From Tyto alba (lineage: Eukaryota; Chordata; Aves; Strigiformes; Tytonidae): DNA of 64,000 nucleotides. The DNA lies in NCBI RefSeq assembly GCF_018691265.1, contig NW_024881321.1, positions 19,114,198-19,178,197 on the forward strand, read 5' to 3'. The translations under genes were made by a program, and so were the position numbers. Numbering within the stretch: position 1 is the stretch's first letter; each line of letters opens with the position of its first letter. Below, piece by piece: positions 13,167-24,849 of the stretch. A model generated the notes under the pieces. The model saw nothing but the letters and a program-made list of their open reading frames with translations. It searched no databases and had not been told where the DNA came from.

Positions 13167-13255
13167 CCCAATTCTGACATTATTTATGAACAGCATATGC
13201 TGTGCAAAACAACGGAAGGAATCACCATTAGTTCCAGTAGAAAAATCTACTTTTT
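13167..13255. repeat. Possible decayed palindromic repeat
   Basis: The left end GGCCCAATTCTGACATTATTTA resembles the terminus of the same ancient palindromic group. A later GGAATCACCATTAGTTCCAG resembles its core. The right end is lost, so the call is tentative. Confidence 0.35.
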
Positions 13256-13759
13256 ATCATCACTTTGTATAGTTATTTTGAAATTCATGGTCAAGATACT
13301 AGGGTCCCACTAGGGAATATATGACTGCAACCCAAGTCCAAATTGATTATAACCACATTACTCTCTGGAATCCAGTGTACAGCAAAAAAAAAGACCATGT
13401 GAATGGGTTCAGTTTTCGCTATTGTATTTCCTCTTTTCACTGTTTGCCACAGGAATGGCTCTGAACTGTACTGTTTCCTATTTTCCTTTCCATACCTTAA
13501 CACAAAGATAACACTGAAATTTTAATACCCAGTATAATGTTTATAATCATAAGCAACACTTTCTTTCAGAATCTTGTATTTTTGAATAGATCATATTTTT
13601 AGCTCTTCATGTCAGACCAATGAGTCTCTAAGAGGAGCGGACAAGGCAACGGATGAAAAAGGGTATTGGAAAGCACTCCAATGTGGCTTTGCTAACTGAG
13701 TTCTTCACTGATATATGCGGGAAAATGAAATTTGACAATGCATCTTGCCTGTGACAAAA
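13256..13759. other. Unique DNA, no gene seen
   Basis: No coding or repeat feature recognised. Confidence 0.5.
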
Positions 13760-13841
13760 GGTCTGACCTTGCAATTCTTGCTCAAGCAAAACTGACTTCA
13801 GTGAGAGTGTAGCCTGAATAAGGAATGCTGGATCAGGTTCA
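13760..13841. repeat. Palindromic MITE-like repeat, both arms kept
   Basis: The left arm GGTCTGACCTTGCAATTCTT pairs with the right arm AGGAATGCTGGATCAGGTTC when reverse-complemented. The inner CTCAAGCAAAACTGACTTCA pairs with TGAGAGTGTAGCCTGAATA. This matches the palindromic repeat seen across amniotes, with a GTGAG/ACTTCA centre. It is the best-preserved copy in the window. It carries no coding sequence. Confidence 0.7.
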
Positions 13842-16800
13842 AAAATTATCAGGAAAAGAATAATAATAAATAAATAAATAAACAAACAATCAACAAAAAC
13901 CTGAAAATAACCTAATCCTGAAGAATTGGGACCCATGTGCCAATAATTTGGGCTGTAAAATTCCAAATATCACTGAATGATACTTAACACTAATTTGTAG
14001 TGAGGAAATGAGAGTTTAACCTGAATTATGTGTCTTGTTCTAGTGTTAGAAAATAATTTAAACAGTGTCAGTGTTTAAACTTCTGAAGGCTGTTTCCATT
14101 CTGCATTGTAATAGAACTGGAACCTTCTTAACAGTTTTCACAAAATATTTTTATTTTTTTTATTTTTAAACTCTGTTTCAAAAAGTTAGGTTTGAATAGT
14201 TTCTTTTTATCTTTCATGTCCACCCACCCGTTTACCATCTGTAACCAAGGAGCATGCAATTAAGAGGTCTTCTTAAAAAACCTCATTCCCACAGATCTAC
14301 CTCCACAAATGTTTCAGCTCAGAGAAAAAAAATGTATGTCAGTGAAATTTAATTTTTCTGCAAAATATTTAAAGAAGTTCCGTTAAATGATTCTAAAAAC
14401 CACTATGGGATACAACAAGGTACTAGAAGGACAACACAACCTATGTTTATTATTGCCTGGTTCCTTTCTAAGGTGGAATGTCTTCCCCTCACACTGCTTT
14501 CAAGAATTCATAGTTTTGATCTGTGAGGAACATCTGTTACTGGTCCTGGGAAGGCACCTAGGGGTTTGAATACATGGTTCAGACATCTCAGCTCTTTATT
14601 AGAGTGAGAATGGGATTTGCAGTCTCCTCCTTCCATATTATATTTTCCATAGAAAAGGCCAGAGAGGAGCTGCAGCCTGCTTTACATATCTGCCAGAGCA
14701 CGCTCTGAGACACCCCAGCAGGTAAATCTGGAGGCATCCAGAGAGCTTTTCAGCACACCTGTCCTTAATACTCATCTTTATTGCTTTCCCTCCTTCCTTT
14801 CACTTACCTCTCTTGAATTTTAAAAAGTATGCAGGTACTAACAAAATACACCTCACCATGAGTTTTCACTGGAATTTCAGAAGCTGGTTCCCTCCATTCT
14901 TTCTGAGATTCTTTAGGAAAAACCCATACCTTGGAATTCAGGTAAGAATCACCTAGCCTCCTAAAAGCCAAACTCTTCCTATATTACTTTTAGAAATCTA
15001 ATCATGGGCATCTTGTTTAAAGTAGTCAGTAGTCAAAGGAGCATGCAGTTCAGCCCACCTTTACTGGATATTTATCATTGCTGTGCTGAGTAGTTCTCCT
15101 GAGAGAGCTCTTTCCACCAGCTAAAGAGGAACTAGTTAAAAATAAACCACAAACTTCTAGATGACCACAGGTAGGTGTGATGTATCCAACCCTAATGTAA
15201 TTTCTTTGGATGATAGCCATCGTTTTCTCCCCTCATGACAGCTGAATATTTCACTAATCCTTTAGATAACCCTCCACTTAGGGAGGGCCTGTTCCTATAA
15301 ATATCCCTATGCTTTCATTTTTTTGCAGGATCTGAAAACCACAAAATATGAACAGTCCAAAACTAACAGACCAGCAAGTAGATAAGCTGGGTAAACTGTG
15401 AGGATTTCACTAGTTCTCTAAATCTTAAAATTATTAATTGTTAAGGGAGTTTGAACACAGAACTGTCTTGAATTCTTTAAAAATATTTCAGGTAGGAGAA
15501 TATCTACAAATAGTCCACAGACAATGTGGCTGAAACTCAGACTGTAGGTTGTCTCAGCACAGAAAAAAAGCGATGTATAATATAAGCACACAAGAAACAT
15601 GTATTCAGTAGTTTAAAGAAAATACAGAGCTATATAAACTAAAGGACATAGAAATGTTATGAGTTAGGTGATGTGTTTATTATGTGTTTAATAAGCTGGA
15701 TTCAGGAGCCATTGGCTGGCTCTGACACACCACTGTTACAGGCAGTGTGTAGCCTACAGAAAAAGATGATAGTCCATGTCTCATACTGATTCTTACTTAC
15801 AGTATTTACATGATTATTTAGTGATTTTTGGAAGAGGTTGATGCCTCTGCAGAATTCTGCTCTAGTATTTTATATACATTTTCCTTGAAAATGTTATTGT
15901 GTATTTTTACATTAACCTTTAGTTTAAGATGTAACTAAACTTCCTATATTAGAGAGATTTTTGAGGAAAAATTAATGGAGGAAAAACTCCCATACTATTC
16001 TCCTTCCTACAGAGACTCTTTGAGCCACATTAACAGTACAGATGTTAATGTTAAGTACTATAATAAATGCAGAAAAACATTTTTCTCGGTTAAAGTCAAA
16101 ATAAGGGACATATTGGACACCACTGGTTCAGAACACCCTAGATAAAGTGGTTTGATGCTTTGGTTTAAAGTGATGAAGCTTAACATTTTCTTTAACATAA
16201 ATTCCATTTGCTCTCATGACTCAGCATTGCTCATCTGTGCTATTGGCAGTAGAATGACTTCATACTTGCTTTGGTGGATCTCACATAAGTTTAGTTTTTA
16301 AATAGTGACATATTTTTTGCCATGAGGAAAAAATAGAACAGAAAACTAACAAAATTTAGTAGGTTTTAAATTATGATTCAAAAATTAAATTAATTACTTT
16401 TAAGGAGTCATAAACTGATATGTCTCTGAATTTGTCTCTTTCCTCCCTCAAGCTGTCACACCCCAGGCAATTACCTTCACATCAGTTATATCATTACTTC
16501 TCCTCTCTCAGATCAATAAGAGCATGTGCCAGGCAGGGACACACTCAAAATGAGGAGAACTTCAGGGGCATTTTCAGTCCATCCTCCTTTTGCTGTTCTT
16601 TCTCCTAACAGGACTGTGGTTAATAATGTTTTTTCACAACCAGCAGATACATATCACACTTTTAAGCATGCTTCGCACTCACTCATGTAGATGAACGGCT
16701 CTAAGGATGAGCAAAGAGGAGGACGATTTGACCTATTGACCTAAGCAACTTAGTAGGTTCATCAATTCAGTGCTGACATCTACCTCCGATTCACAGTTGA

Positions 16801-17296
16801 AGGTGTTGCTCTTAGGATTTTTGGGATCCTATTAATGTAGGCAGAGGAGGGAAGCAAGATCTCTCTACCCACTAGTAGAAAGGGAAATAGTGATAGATAT
16901 TCTTGTTATGTTTCACACTCTTATGCCTGGTGTATTTTTTTTAGGTAATGGTGACTGTTTCAGACTTAGATATGCTGAAGGAGTTGTTCAGAAGTGGTTT
17001 TTGTCAGCCTGGTCTGATGACAACACAGTATGTTCCAGGTATGCAAGTGCAGTTCTTGTATTAGGAGAAATAGGCAACTGAAAACATACCACATAGATGG
17101 GGAAAATATCTACACATAATCTGCATCTCTAATACCTTGCAGTAAGCCATTCTTGTCACGTCTTTCCAATTGCTTACATGTTTTCTTATTGTAGGTTATG
17201 TTTCCAAATTCCAACTTTAACAGTTTCAGAGCATGTTCAGTCATCTTATTTAAAATATTAAAAATATATCAAATATATTTGCTATTTACAAAATCT
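13842..17296. other. Unique DNA with one (AAAT)n tract, no gene seen
   Basis: A short (TAAA)n tract grading into CAAA lies at 13858-13888. The remaining 3.4 kb shows no recognised repeat, RNA gene or exon. Confidence 0.55.
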
Positions 17297-18324
17297 TTTC
17301 TCCTCCTCTCCTCTCCTCTCCTCTCCTCTCCTCTCCTCTCCTCTCCTCTCCTCTCCTCTCCTCTCCTCTCCTCTCCTCTCCTCTCCTCTCCTCTCCTCTC
17401 CTCTCCTCTCCTCTCCTCTCCTCTCCTCTCCTCTCCTCTCCTCTCCTCTCCTCTCCTCTCCTCTCCTCTCCTCTCCTCTCCTCTCCTCTCCTCTCCTCTC
17501 CTCTCCTCTCCTCTCCTCTCCTCTCCTCTCCTCTCCTCTCCTCTCCTCTCCTCTCCTCTCCTCTCCTCTCCTCTCCTCTCTCTCCTCTCCTCTCCTCTCC
17601 TCTCCTCTCCTCTCCTCTCCTCTCCTCTCCTCTCCTCTCCTCTCCTCTCCTCTCCTCTCCTCTCCTCTCCTCTCCTCTCCTCTCCTCTCCTCTCCTCTCC
17701 TCTCCTCTCCTCTCCTCTCCTCTCCTCTCCTCTCCTCTCCTCTCCTCTCCTCTCCTCTCCTCTCCTCTCCTCTCCTCTCCTCTCCTCTCCTCTCCTCTCC
17801 TCTCCTCTCCTCTCCTCTCCCCTCCTCTCCCCTCCCCTCCCCTCCCCTCCCCTCCCCTCCCCTCCCCTCCCCTCCCCTCCCCTCCCCTCCCCTCCCCTCC
17901 CCTCCCCTCCCCTCCCCTCCCCTCCCCTCCCCTCCCCTCCCCTCCCCTCCCCTCCCCTCCCCTCCCCTCCCCTCCCCTCCCCTCCCCTCCCCTCCCCTCC
18001 CCTCCCCTCCCCTCCCCTCCCCTCCCCTCCCCTCCCCTCCCCTCCCCTCCCCTCCCCTCCTCTCCCCTCCTCTCCTCTCCTCTCCTCTCCTCTCCTCTCC
18101 TCTCCTCTCCTCTCCTCTCCTCTCCTCTCCTCTCCTCTCCTCTCCTCTCCTCTCCTCTCCTCTCCTCTCCTCTCCTCTCCTCTCCTCTCCTCTCCTCTCC
18201 TCTCCTCTCCTCTCCTCTCCTCTCCTCTCCTCTCCTCTCCTCTCCTCTCCTCTCCTCTCCTCTCCTCTCCTCTCCTCTCCTCTCCTCTCCTCTCCTCTCC
18301 TCTCCTCTCCTCTCCTCTCCTCCT
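17297..18324. repeat. Pentanucleotide satellite (TCTCC)n with (CCTCC)n core
   Basis: About 1,030 bp of near-perfect 5-bp tandem repeat, pyrimidine on the plus strand and purine on the minus. Roughly 55 TCTCC-type units run to 17580, where an extra TC shifts the phase. Then come 48 TCTCC units (17581-17820), one CCTCC, one TCTCC, 46 CCTCC units (17831-18060), one TCTCC, one CCTCC and 50 TCTCC units (18071-18320). Because 5 and 3 share no factor, both strands stay open as LLSSP-type or RGEER-type codon cycles, which gives spurious proteins of over 360 residues. The purine strand (GGGGA/GGAGA)n could form G-quadruplex or triplex DNA. Exact length depends on assembly quality. Confidence 0.98.
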
Positions 18325-19105
18325 TTGCCTTGCAGTACCTTGTTAGGAATTCAAAAGACCCATAACTCTTCAAAATTATAATTTCATACAGAAGTATCTG
18401 TATCTGTAGATACGAGGGGTTATGATCCTCAGAGATCTAATATCAGACAGAGTTCAAATAAAAGACCCTTTTTATGATCATTCTAGAAAAACCATCAGAA
18501 TCATGTTTATTACATTCACTCAACTCACGAACCAAAACTGAAGCAAACTAAAAGAAATAGCAGCAAATATGACTGGCAAACACTGCTTTGGAGTACATAT
18601 AGTGTGAAAAAGAATTGCAATCTAAGCCTAACACAAGGCTTGCTGTATTGGGAGGAGCTCTGGGTGGTATATTAGTCTTTTCACATTCACTCCATATATC
18701 ATCTATTCCTACAGATCTTCCCTTCCCTCCCTCCAGGGTTTACTCTTTCTCCCACTACCCTTTTCTTCCTCTTTCCCACCTCCTTCTGCCATTTATGGAT
18801 TTTGATTGACAAGAGTGAAGCGGCACGCAGCCCGACTCTAAAGCAACAGCTAGGGCTGGCATGCCTTCTACGTAGACATATAAGGATATCTCAGAACACA
18901 TTGTTCTGTGATAAATTGTCTTCCCAACTACCTGGTATATGCCTTGACTGGGTAATGTTACGTGTCTGTTTGGACCCAAAAGCTGCTTTTGCTAAGACTG
19001 TATCTTCCCTTCTTCTGCCCCCAGCTCCCTCCTGCTTTTCAAGATGTCTGTCTGTCTGTCTGTGACTTACATAAGTGCATGTCAGCCAGGGTGACCTTTG
19101 GCTCA
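18325..19105. other. Unique DNA, no gene seen
   Basis: Pyrimidine-rich near 18720-18790, and a short (CTGT)n at 19045-19062. Overlapping short open frames on both strands show no protein features. Confidence 0.55.
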
Positions 19106-19873
19106 TGTCTTGGTTCTGTCTGGGTAAATTTTCTTCCTAATAGCTGGTACAGTGTTGTGTTTTGGTCTTAGTGTGAGAATAATGTGGATAACACACTGAT
19201 GTTTTAGTTGTTGCTAAGTAGTGTTTATCCTAAGTCAAGGAATTTTCAGCTTCCCATGCTCTGTCAGCAAGCAGGGGTACAAGAAGCTGGGAGGGAGCAT
19301 GGCCAGGACCGCTGACCTGAACTAGCCAAAGGGATATTCCATACCATAGGACATCACGCTCAGTATATAAACTAGGAGGAGTTGACTGGGAAGGGTGGAT
19401 CGCTGCTCAGGTGTCAGTCAGCAGGTGGTGAGCAATTGCATCAACTGCCTCAGGGGTGGAAAAACAGCCCCACCTTTTACTATGGACTAATCCAGACAGA
19501 GTGGAAGGTCTGATCTTACTCCTGATCCTATGAGAAGACATTCTAATCTGTTTGTTTTCACAAATGAGTGGATAATCCTATGACCAGGACTAGAAGGGCC
19601 TTGCCTCCATTGTACATCACTTGTCTTTTCTTGGGTTTTATTTCTCTCTCTTTTTGTTATATTCCTTTTCATTACCATTATTATTATTTTTATTATTTCT
19701 TATTATAATCATTATTATTATATTTTATTCTATTGTAATTATTAAACTCTTCTTATCTCTACCCATGAGTTTTACTTTTTCTTTTGATTCTCCTCCCCAT
19801 CCCACTGGGTGGGAGGAGGAATGAGCGAGCGGCTGCGTGATGCTTAATTGCTGTCTGGGCTCAAACCATGACA
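19106..19873 (+). mobile_element. Avian solo LTR with internal insertion
   Basis: Same family as the LTR at 7263: it starts TGTCTTGGTTCTGTCTGGG and ends CTCAAACCATGACA. It has TAGCTGGTACAGTGTTGTG, AACACACTGATGTTTTAG, a TATA-like CAGTATATAAAC at 19361, ATTATTAAACTCTTCTTATC near 19739 and CCCCATCCCACTGGGTGGGA near 19795. Between GCAATTGCAT (ending 19441) and TGTACATCACTTG (starting 19611), which adjoin in the family as I know it, lie about 169 extra bases. A TTA-rich microsatellite sits at 19675-19740. No matching target-site duplication is evident (GCTCA against GTCTT). No retroviral coding sequence is attached. Confidence 0.85.
19442..19610. mobile_element. Segment inserted in the LTR, origin unknown
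   Basis: About 169 bp absent from the other two long copies of this LTR in the window, judged by eye. It starts CAACTGCCTCAGGGGTGG and ends GGCCTTGCCTCCAT. The flanks GCAT and CCAT are too short and imperfect to prove a target-site duplication. It may be a nested non-autonomous element or a subfamily-specific insertion. No open frame of note. Confidence 0.45.
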
Positions 19874-20237
19874 GTCTTCCTAGCACATTGGACCTGGTTC
19901 TGTTGGCACCTCTTTTGGGCAGAGGCAGCCATGGCACATTGCAGCTGGCCACATCTGGGACTGCAGCCCTCCGAGCAGCCAGCACTACCCTACCCTTCTG
20001 CTGTAAGTTATGAATAACCTTCACTGAAGCCCACGTGAGTTAATCACAACTCATGAGGAAGAAACAGGGCCAAACCTCACTAAAACAACCAGAGAGAGAC
20101 CTATAAATTTCCTGACACTGTAGGCAGATAGGCACAGCAGGGAGAAACAGTATTGTGCATGTGCACCCAAACTGATACAAATGGATTACCCCTCAGTTGT
20201 TCCAAGGTCATAACAACCAGAGCACAGTTTGTTCATT
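19874..20237. other. GC-richer DNA next to the LTR, no gene seen
   Basis: The DNA after the LTR is richer in G and C (19890-19990). It could be retained internal retroviral sequence or the original locus, but I recognise no primer-binding site or gag motif. Nothing else seen. Confidence 0.4.
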
Positions 20238-20392
20238 TAAACAAAAACAAACACAAACAAACAAACAAACAAACAAAAAAACCCAACAAAACAAACAAAC
20301 AAAAAACCTACCAAACAAAAGGAAACAAACCAAAACAAAAAACCAAACCAAAATGAAACAAAAAACCCCAAACAAACTTAAACAAACAAAAA
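20238..20392 (+). repeat. A-rich (CAAA)n-type low-complexity tract
   Basis: About 155 bp of imperfect AAAC/CAAA units with ACCAAAC and CCCAAAC variants. Open frames through it (KQTNKQTN-like) are artefacts. Confidence 0.9.
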
Positions 20393-21647
20393 TCCTCCAC
20401 TTTTTAAGGTCCTCTTTTGTTTTTGTAAAGGCCGGGGTAACTCTTATAGCAGATTTAGACCTCCTCAGCAGGCTTTCTGGGGTTTATCGCTGGGCTTTGG
20501 GGGTAGCACAAATAATGTTGCTGAAGCTTAGAAGAAAAGGAAGAATAATAAGTGTGCTAATCATTGTTTTACTAATGAAACACACAGATTTCACATAATT
20601 TTAAACAGATTTTGCCCTTTCTCATACAATAAGTAGATCTATATGAAGTAATAAAATGTAAAACCTATGCTATCAAGTGCTGTTTAATGTTTTCAAATCA
20701 ACTCATATCTCGGGGAGAATTTGGGGGATGGAAGTAGCACACAGACTGTTTCCTCCTGGGTGTTTAAAACGTTTCTTTGGTTTCCCAGAGAAACATACAT
20801 ACACACCTTTCAGAACACATAGACCTGTCAGTAATTTTTCAACTGAATGAATTTCTGTAAGTTAAAATTTTGCTTACAGGTATTTTAATTAAATCTTCTG
20901 TTCTAAAAGAGTGCTTAGTAAAATCAGTTTGGTAGGTAGCTAAGGTAGGGATTCTTTGGAAAAAAAAAAAACAAAACAAACTAGTAAATATTTTGAGTCA
21001 AACCTTTCAATTATTCTGCTATAGGTTTTTACAAACTACTGTAATCACTGAGTCATGCCACCTGAAAGTCTGCTGCAACTTCAGGAAAGAAACTTCTGCT
21101 GAATGGGAATTCACTGGCAGGAAAATCCTGCTCCAGTCCAATGGTAAATCTGCTCCACACATTAAGGACGCTGTAACTGTATCTTTGATACTTTTGCAGA
21201 AGAATTCACTTTGCAGAAGTGGCCCAACTCAAAGTGTGTAGAGATGCAGTAAGAAAATCCTGACCTGCTGGAAACCAGGGGAACCCAGCCAAGTTTAGCT
21301 ATCACCTTCAGATTGGAGAGGATGCTACCCTACATGTCTTAACTGTACTCAAGGGCACTCTGTAAATTACTGTCAATCTTTTTCAAAAGATTAAAGGTAG
21401 GGGGGGTTTTGTCTTGGTTTTGTAAAGTACAGGGAGGTGTGTGTGGTTCATGACTCCACCATATGTATGCGTCACATCCATCAAAATAAGTATCTGAGTT
21501 TAAATGATTAGGAAGAAAATCAAATCTGTTGTCAGAGCCTGGAGGTCCTTGCAAGAGCTTATGGAAATCAAAGTTTTATTGAATACCCATTCCGAATAAT
21601 CTATTTATTTTCCAACTTTCAGTTTTAAAGTCAACACACAGCTGGAA
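20393..21647. other. Unique DNA, no gene seen
   Basis: A short A run with AAAC lies at 20959-20980. Otherwise nothing recognised. Confidence 0.5.
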
Positions 21648-21812
21648 GGCCAGATTCACTGGTATGCTTTGGCTGCGCTGCAATGTTTTGGTGATGTAAA
21701 GCATCTGTAAACTTGAATTAACTGGGCTCATCAGGGTTGGCTCCCTGTTGGGTTTACAGCTGCTTCACATTGCCAGAGTAGTGCAGAAAGTCAAAGTAGA
21801 CTGGTCTATCCA
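21648..21812. repeat. Possible ancient amniote interspersed repeat
   Basis: It begins GGCCAGATTCACTGGTATGC, continues with GATGTAAAGCATCTGTAAAC and CATCAGGGTTGGCTCCCTG, and closes with AGTAGACTGGTCTATCC. I associate this with an old non-autonomous repeat shared by amniotes, but the name and exact ends are unknown. No coding content. Confidence 0.4.
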
Positions 21813-22469
21813 TTCTCACTGGTGTGAGGCACAGGAAAGTACACAGGGCAGGGCAGTCAAAAACCAGGGTCACCGGCAGTAAACAAATATTATTTCTAAT
21901 GGGAAAAAATAATTATATAAGGGTGGTGTAAGGAAAAATTATCTTTGTTGCATGTAGTTTTAGGGAAGGGAAATCAAGCAAGTAAAACTTCTCTGGAGTA
22001 TTTTTCCAGTTTTAGATACAATTACAGACAAAGTTTCCTGTATACTGGCATGCTCTCTGCTGCTATGTAGCTAGTTTAAAGCAAAAATGATGGATCATGG
22101 CGGGAATTAGCATCAGAGTTAATGACATTATGTTTTAACTCTTGACTGCATCTAAGAGCAGTTCCTAAGGAATTTTAATATCCCTGTTGTTCCCAGGAAT
22201 GTCTTGTTAGTAGGTCTGTATGTTTTATGAATGGAAACATGCAGAACAAATGTCTGCTGACAGACAAAGATAGAAGGTGAATGTGGGAAAAAGTCACGTG
22301 TCATTCCATGGCAAAGGACAAACATGTTGGTACATGCATTAAAAATGAAGTAGCAGCGCACTGTGTGGGTATATATATTTTAGTTTAACTGTGAGTACAT
22401 GTTTCAAACTGCGACATACTCCACTTGGCTTTCTTTTTACGTCCGGTAGCTGCTGCTTCATAAATAGCT
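21813..22469. other. Unique DNA, no gene seen
   Basis: Nothing recognised. Confidence 0.5.
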
Positions 22470-22960
22470 CCTGACCTTACTAAAATTTAGTTGCAGTCTT
22501 CTCACTGCAGGCATTAGGTCACTCATTGTTAATGAGTGTATTAGATAATAGATGTTAACTCCAGCACATTGCAGCGTTTCAGCAGAGTGCATTCCCTAGA
22601 AATGAACACAAAGTGTCACTGTGACCACACACTAATAATTCCAAGAAATACAGAAACTTTTGCCTAATTTTGAATTTATTTACTTGTCATGTGCATGCTC
22701 ATTTGGAACTTCTAGCATTAATTATCTTTGCTCCGAGTTGGGCCAGTCTGCAATTCTAATTATCTTCATTTTTACAATTCATATCTCTGAGTTCTTAGTG
22801 TACTTTGGAGCTGAACTCTGGGCTGTATATAATCAAGGCAAAAAAGAGACAGGTGGCAATATTGTACATTTCAATTGCCTTGTCTGATGTGCCCCTTTTG
22901 TAAGGTAATGAACATTGGAGAAACAAATTGGTCTGTCAGAGTCAATAACAACCTAATGCC
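22470..22960. promoter_or_regulatory. Candidate conserved non-coding element
   Basis: Unique, moderately AT-rich DNA without repeats. Spaced homeodomain cores include TTGTTAATGAG near 22527, ACTAATAATTCC near 22631, GCATTAATTATC near 22717 and CTAATTATCTTC near 22757. CAATTG and CACTGTGACC motifs lie between them. The pattern suits a developmental enhancer, but the role is inferred. Confidence 0.25.
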
Positions 22961-24849
22961 CTGAGCTGCTGGTCACTAATGCTTCCTGTACTTAATCAAT
23001 GTGCTGCTGGAGATGTTCTGTTCAAAACAGAGATGAGCAGCAGCAGCAGATTTGGCAGCAGGACTGGGAGAGCGACTGAGAGCATCCACAGGCTTGGAGT
23101 TTCCTTGTGCTAGGGCAGAGACAAGCAAAAGAAAAACCAGAGTGCTTAAAGGATAACCCTGCAAAGAAACAAAGACTCCCACTGTGTCCTGTTGGTAGAG
23201 GAAGAAGAGGAGGCCAGTTCCTTTATCCAAAAGGTTTCATTAAAATGAGTAAGAAGAAGATGATTTCTACAAGAAGGCATAACAGGAAAAAGGACATTCT
23301 AGATACCCACAATTAAACTCAAACCATTAGAATAACAAGTGTGAGAGGTAAGAAGTTGAGAAGAATCAAATTTTTGACCTCCAATTGTGATCAGCAAGCC
23401 TGAACTGCCAAAAGCAATTCGTTCTGGTAACAATGTTCAAGGCAGCAAATTATCATTTTAACCAACTATAAGTGAAACAAAATAAATAGGGGAAGTTTTA
23501 TAATAACATAGCTTTTGAATCATGTCCATAAGCAGCTTTTGAAAGGATAAAGGGAGATTTATGCTTAACAAACTAAATGTTCAGTGGGTCTCACTGGCGT
23601 AAATCTGGACAGCTGAAGGGTACCTAGGAGTGTGCACTCAGGAAAAACAGAAGATAACAAGAACAGATAAATTAAATACCATAGCTTTTCTACACCTGTC
23701 TATTACTGTTCAGAAATACAGTCTTAATAGTCAGAGCAGACTATCAAGAAAGCTATTTTCCACTCTGCACCTTGTCTGGACAACATGTTGGGGCTTCCAG
23801 ATCTTTCAGCAACATGACAATACAAGTGTCTACATCAACTTCTTCCTAGGAGGCAGGAAGCATCTTTGGGCAAGCTGTATTTTGACTTGCTTAATTGTGA
23901 GTGGAAAATTTAATGTTACTGCACAAGTGCAATGGGCTGGTCCTTGTCTTGAAAACTTAACAGCAATGGGAAAGAAAAAGAGTTGGAACGTGGAAAGCAT
24001 GAACTGGACTTAGCATTCTCAGAGAACCTCATAAAGATATTCAGGATAGGTTTGTGCTAACTTTATCAGTCTGAAGGTCAGTTATTTCTAGTCTAACTAG
24101 ACATTTATGCACTCAAAAATTAGTTGAAATAAATAGGCATTTCCAAAGGTTAGTTCATCCCTGCTAATTGGTAAAGATAGTGTAAGATGGAAGCTGTTTA
24201 TCTGTCTCCACTGAGAGCCAAAGCTAGGTTGGCTGAATCCCAAATTCTCTGAATATTCAGGGAGTTCTTCTCTGAATTTTTCTAGTTTTACTTTGATTCA
24301 GCATTTTTACTTTCCTTCATATAAGATAGATTTCATTGATAAAGATGACAATTAATGATAATTTTCAGAAAAAGTCTAGTGCTTCCCAAAACAAATAATT
24401 ACGATAATGAGAATTGGATAAATAGCCCTTCATATGCCGATCATTTTTTAAACTGCGAAATAATCTTTATGAGTACTTTGTTTCATTGGAGCAGGATTGG
24501 GAGAGTGTTTGAGAGGATTGGATCCATGAGGTCACAGAATTTGACATATATTTTGTTTTCAGAATAAAGTATTTAACCTACTAAAAAATATGTTGGGACA
24601 AGAACAGATTCTAAAATTAAGATTCTAAATTCACTTAAGAGCTTCCCTTCCAACACATTTAAAGCACAGGATTCTAGAAGTTCTTGTGAAAGATCTACAA
24701 ATTTAGCTCTAAATGTATTTCTATCCCTTTATAAAAACCTGAGAAAGAAATGTGCATTTTAAACAATCACTCCTTAAGTATGTCCACTGTTAGGTGGCTT
24801 GATAAACAAAGAATAAAGGGTCCTAAAGCAAGCCAGTAAATTGGGAAAT
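22961..24849. other. Unique DNA, no gene seen
   Basis: A 127-codon open frame at 23630-24013 shows no recognisable domain, compositional bias or splice context, and I regard it as chance. No repeats recognised. Confidence 0.5.

Noticed and set aside
13628..13966. 112-codon open frame on the minus strand
   Set aside because: It runs through the palindromic repeat and an (AAAT)n tract, which explains its hydrophobic isoleucine/phenylalanine run.
17198..18373. Two very long open frames (382 and 363 codons) on opposite strands
   Set aside because: They are the pentanucleotide array read as LLSSP-type and RGEER-type cycles. A 5-bp unit without stops stays open in every frame, so this is not coding evidence.
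23630..24013. 127-codon open frame
   Set aside because: No recognisable domain or exon boundaries. The longest chance frame expected in this much sequence is similar.
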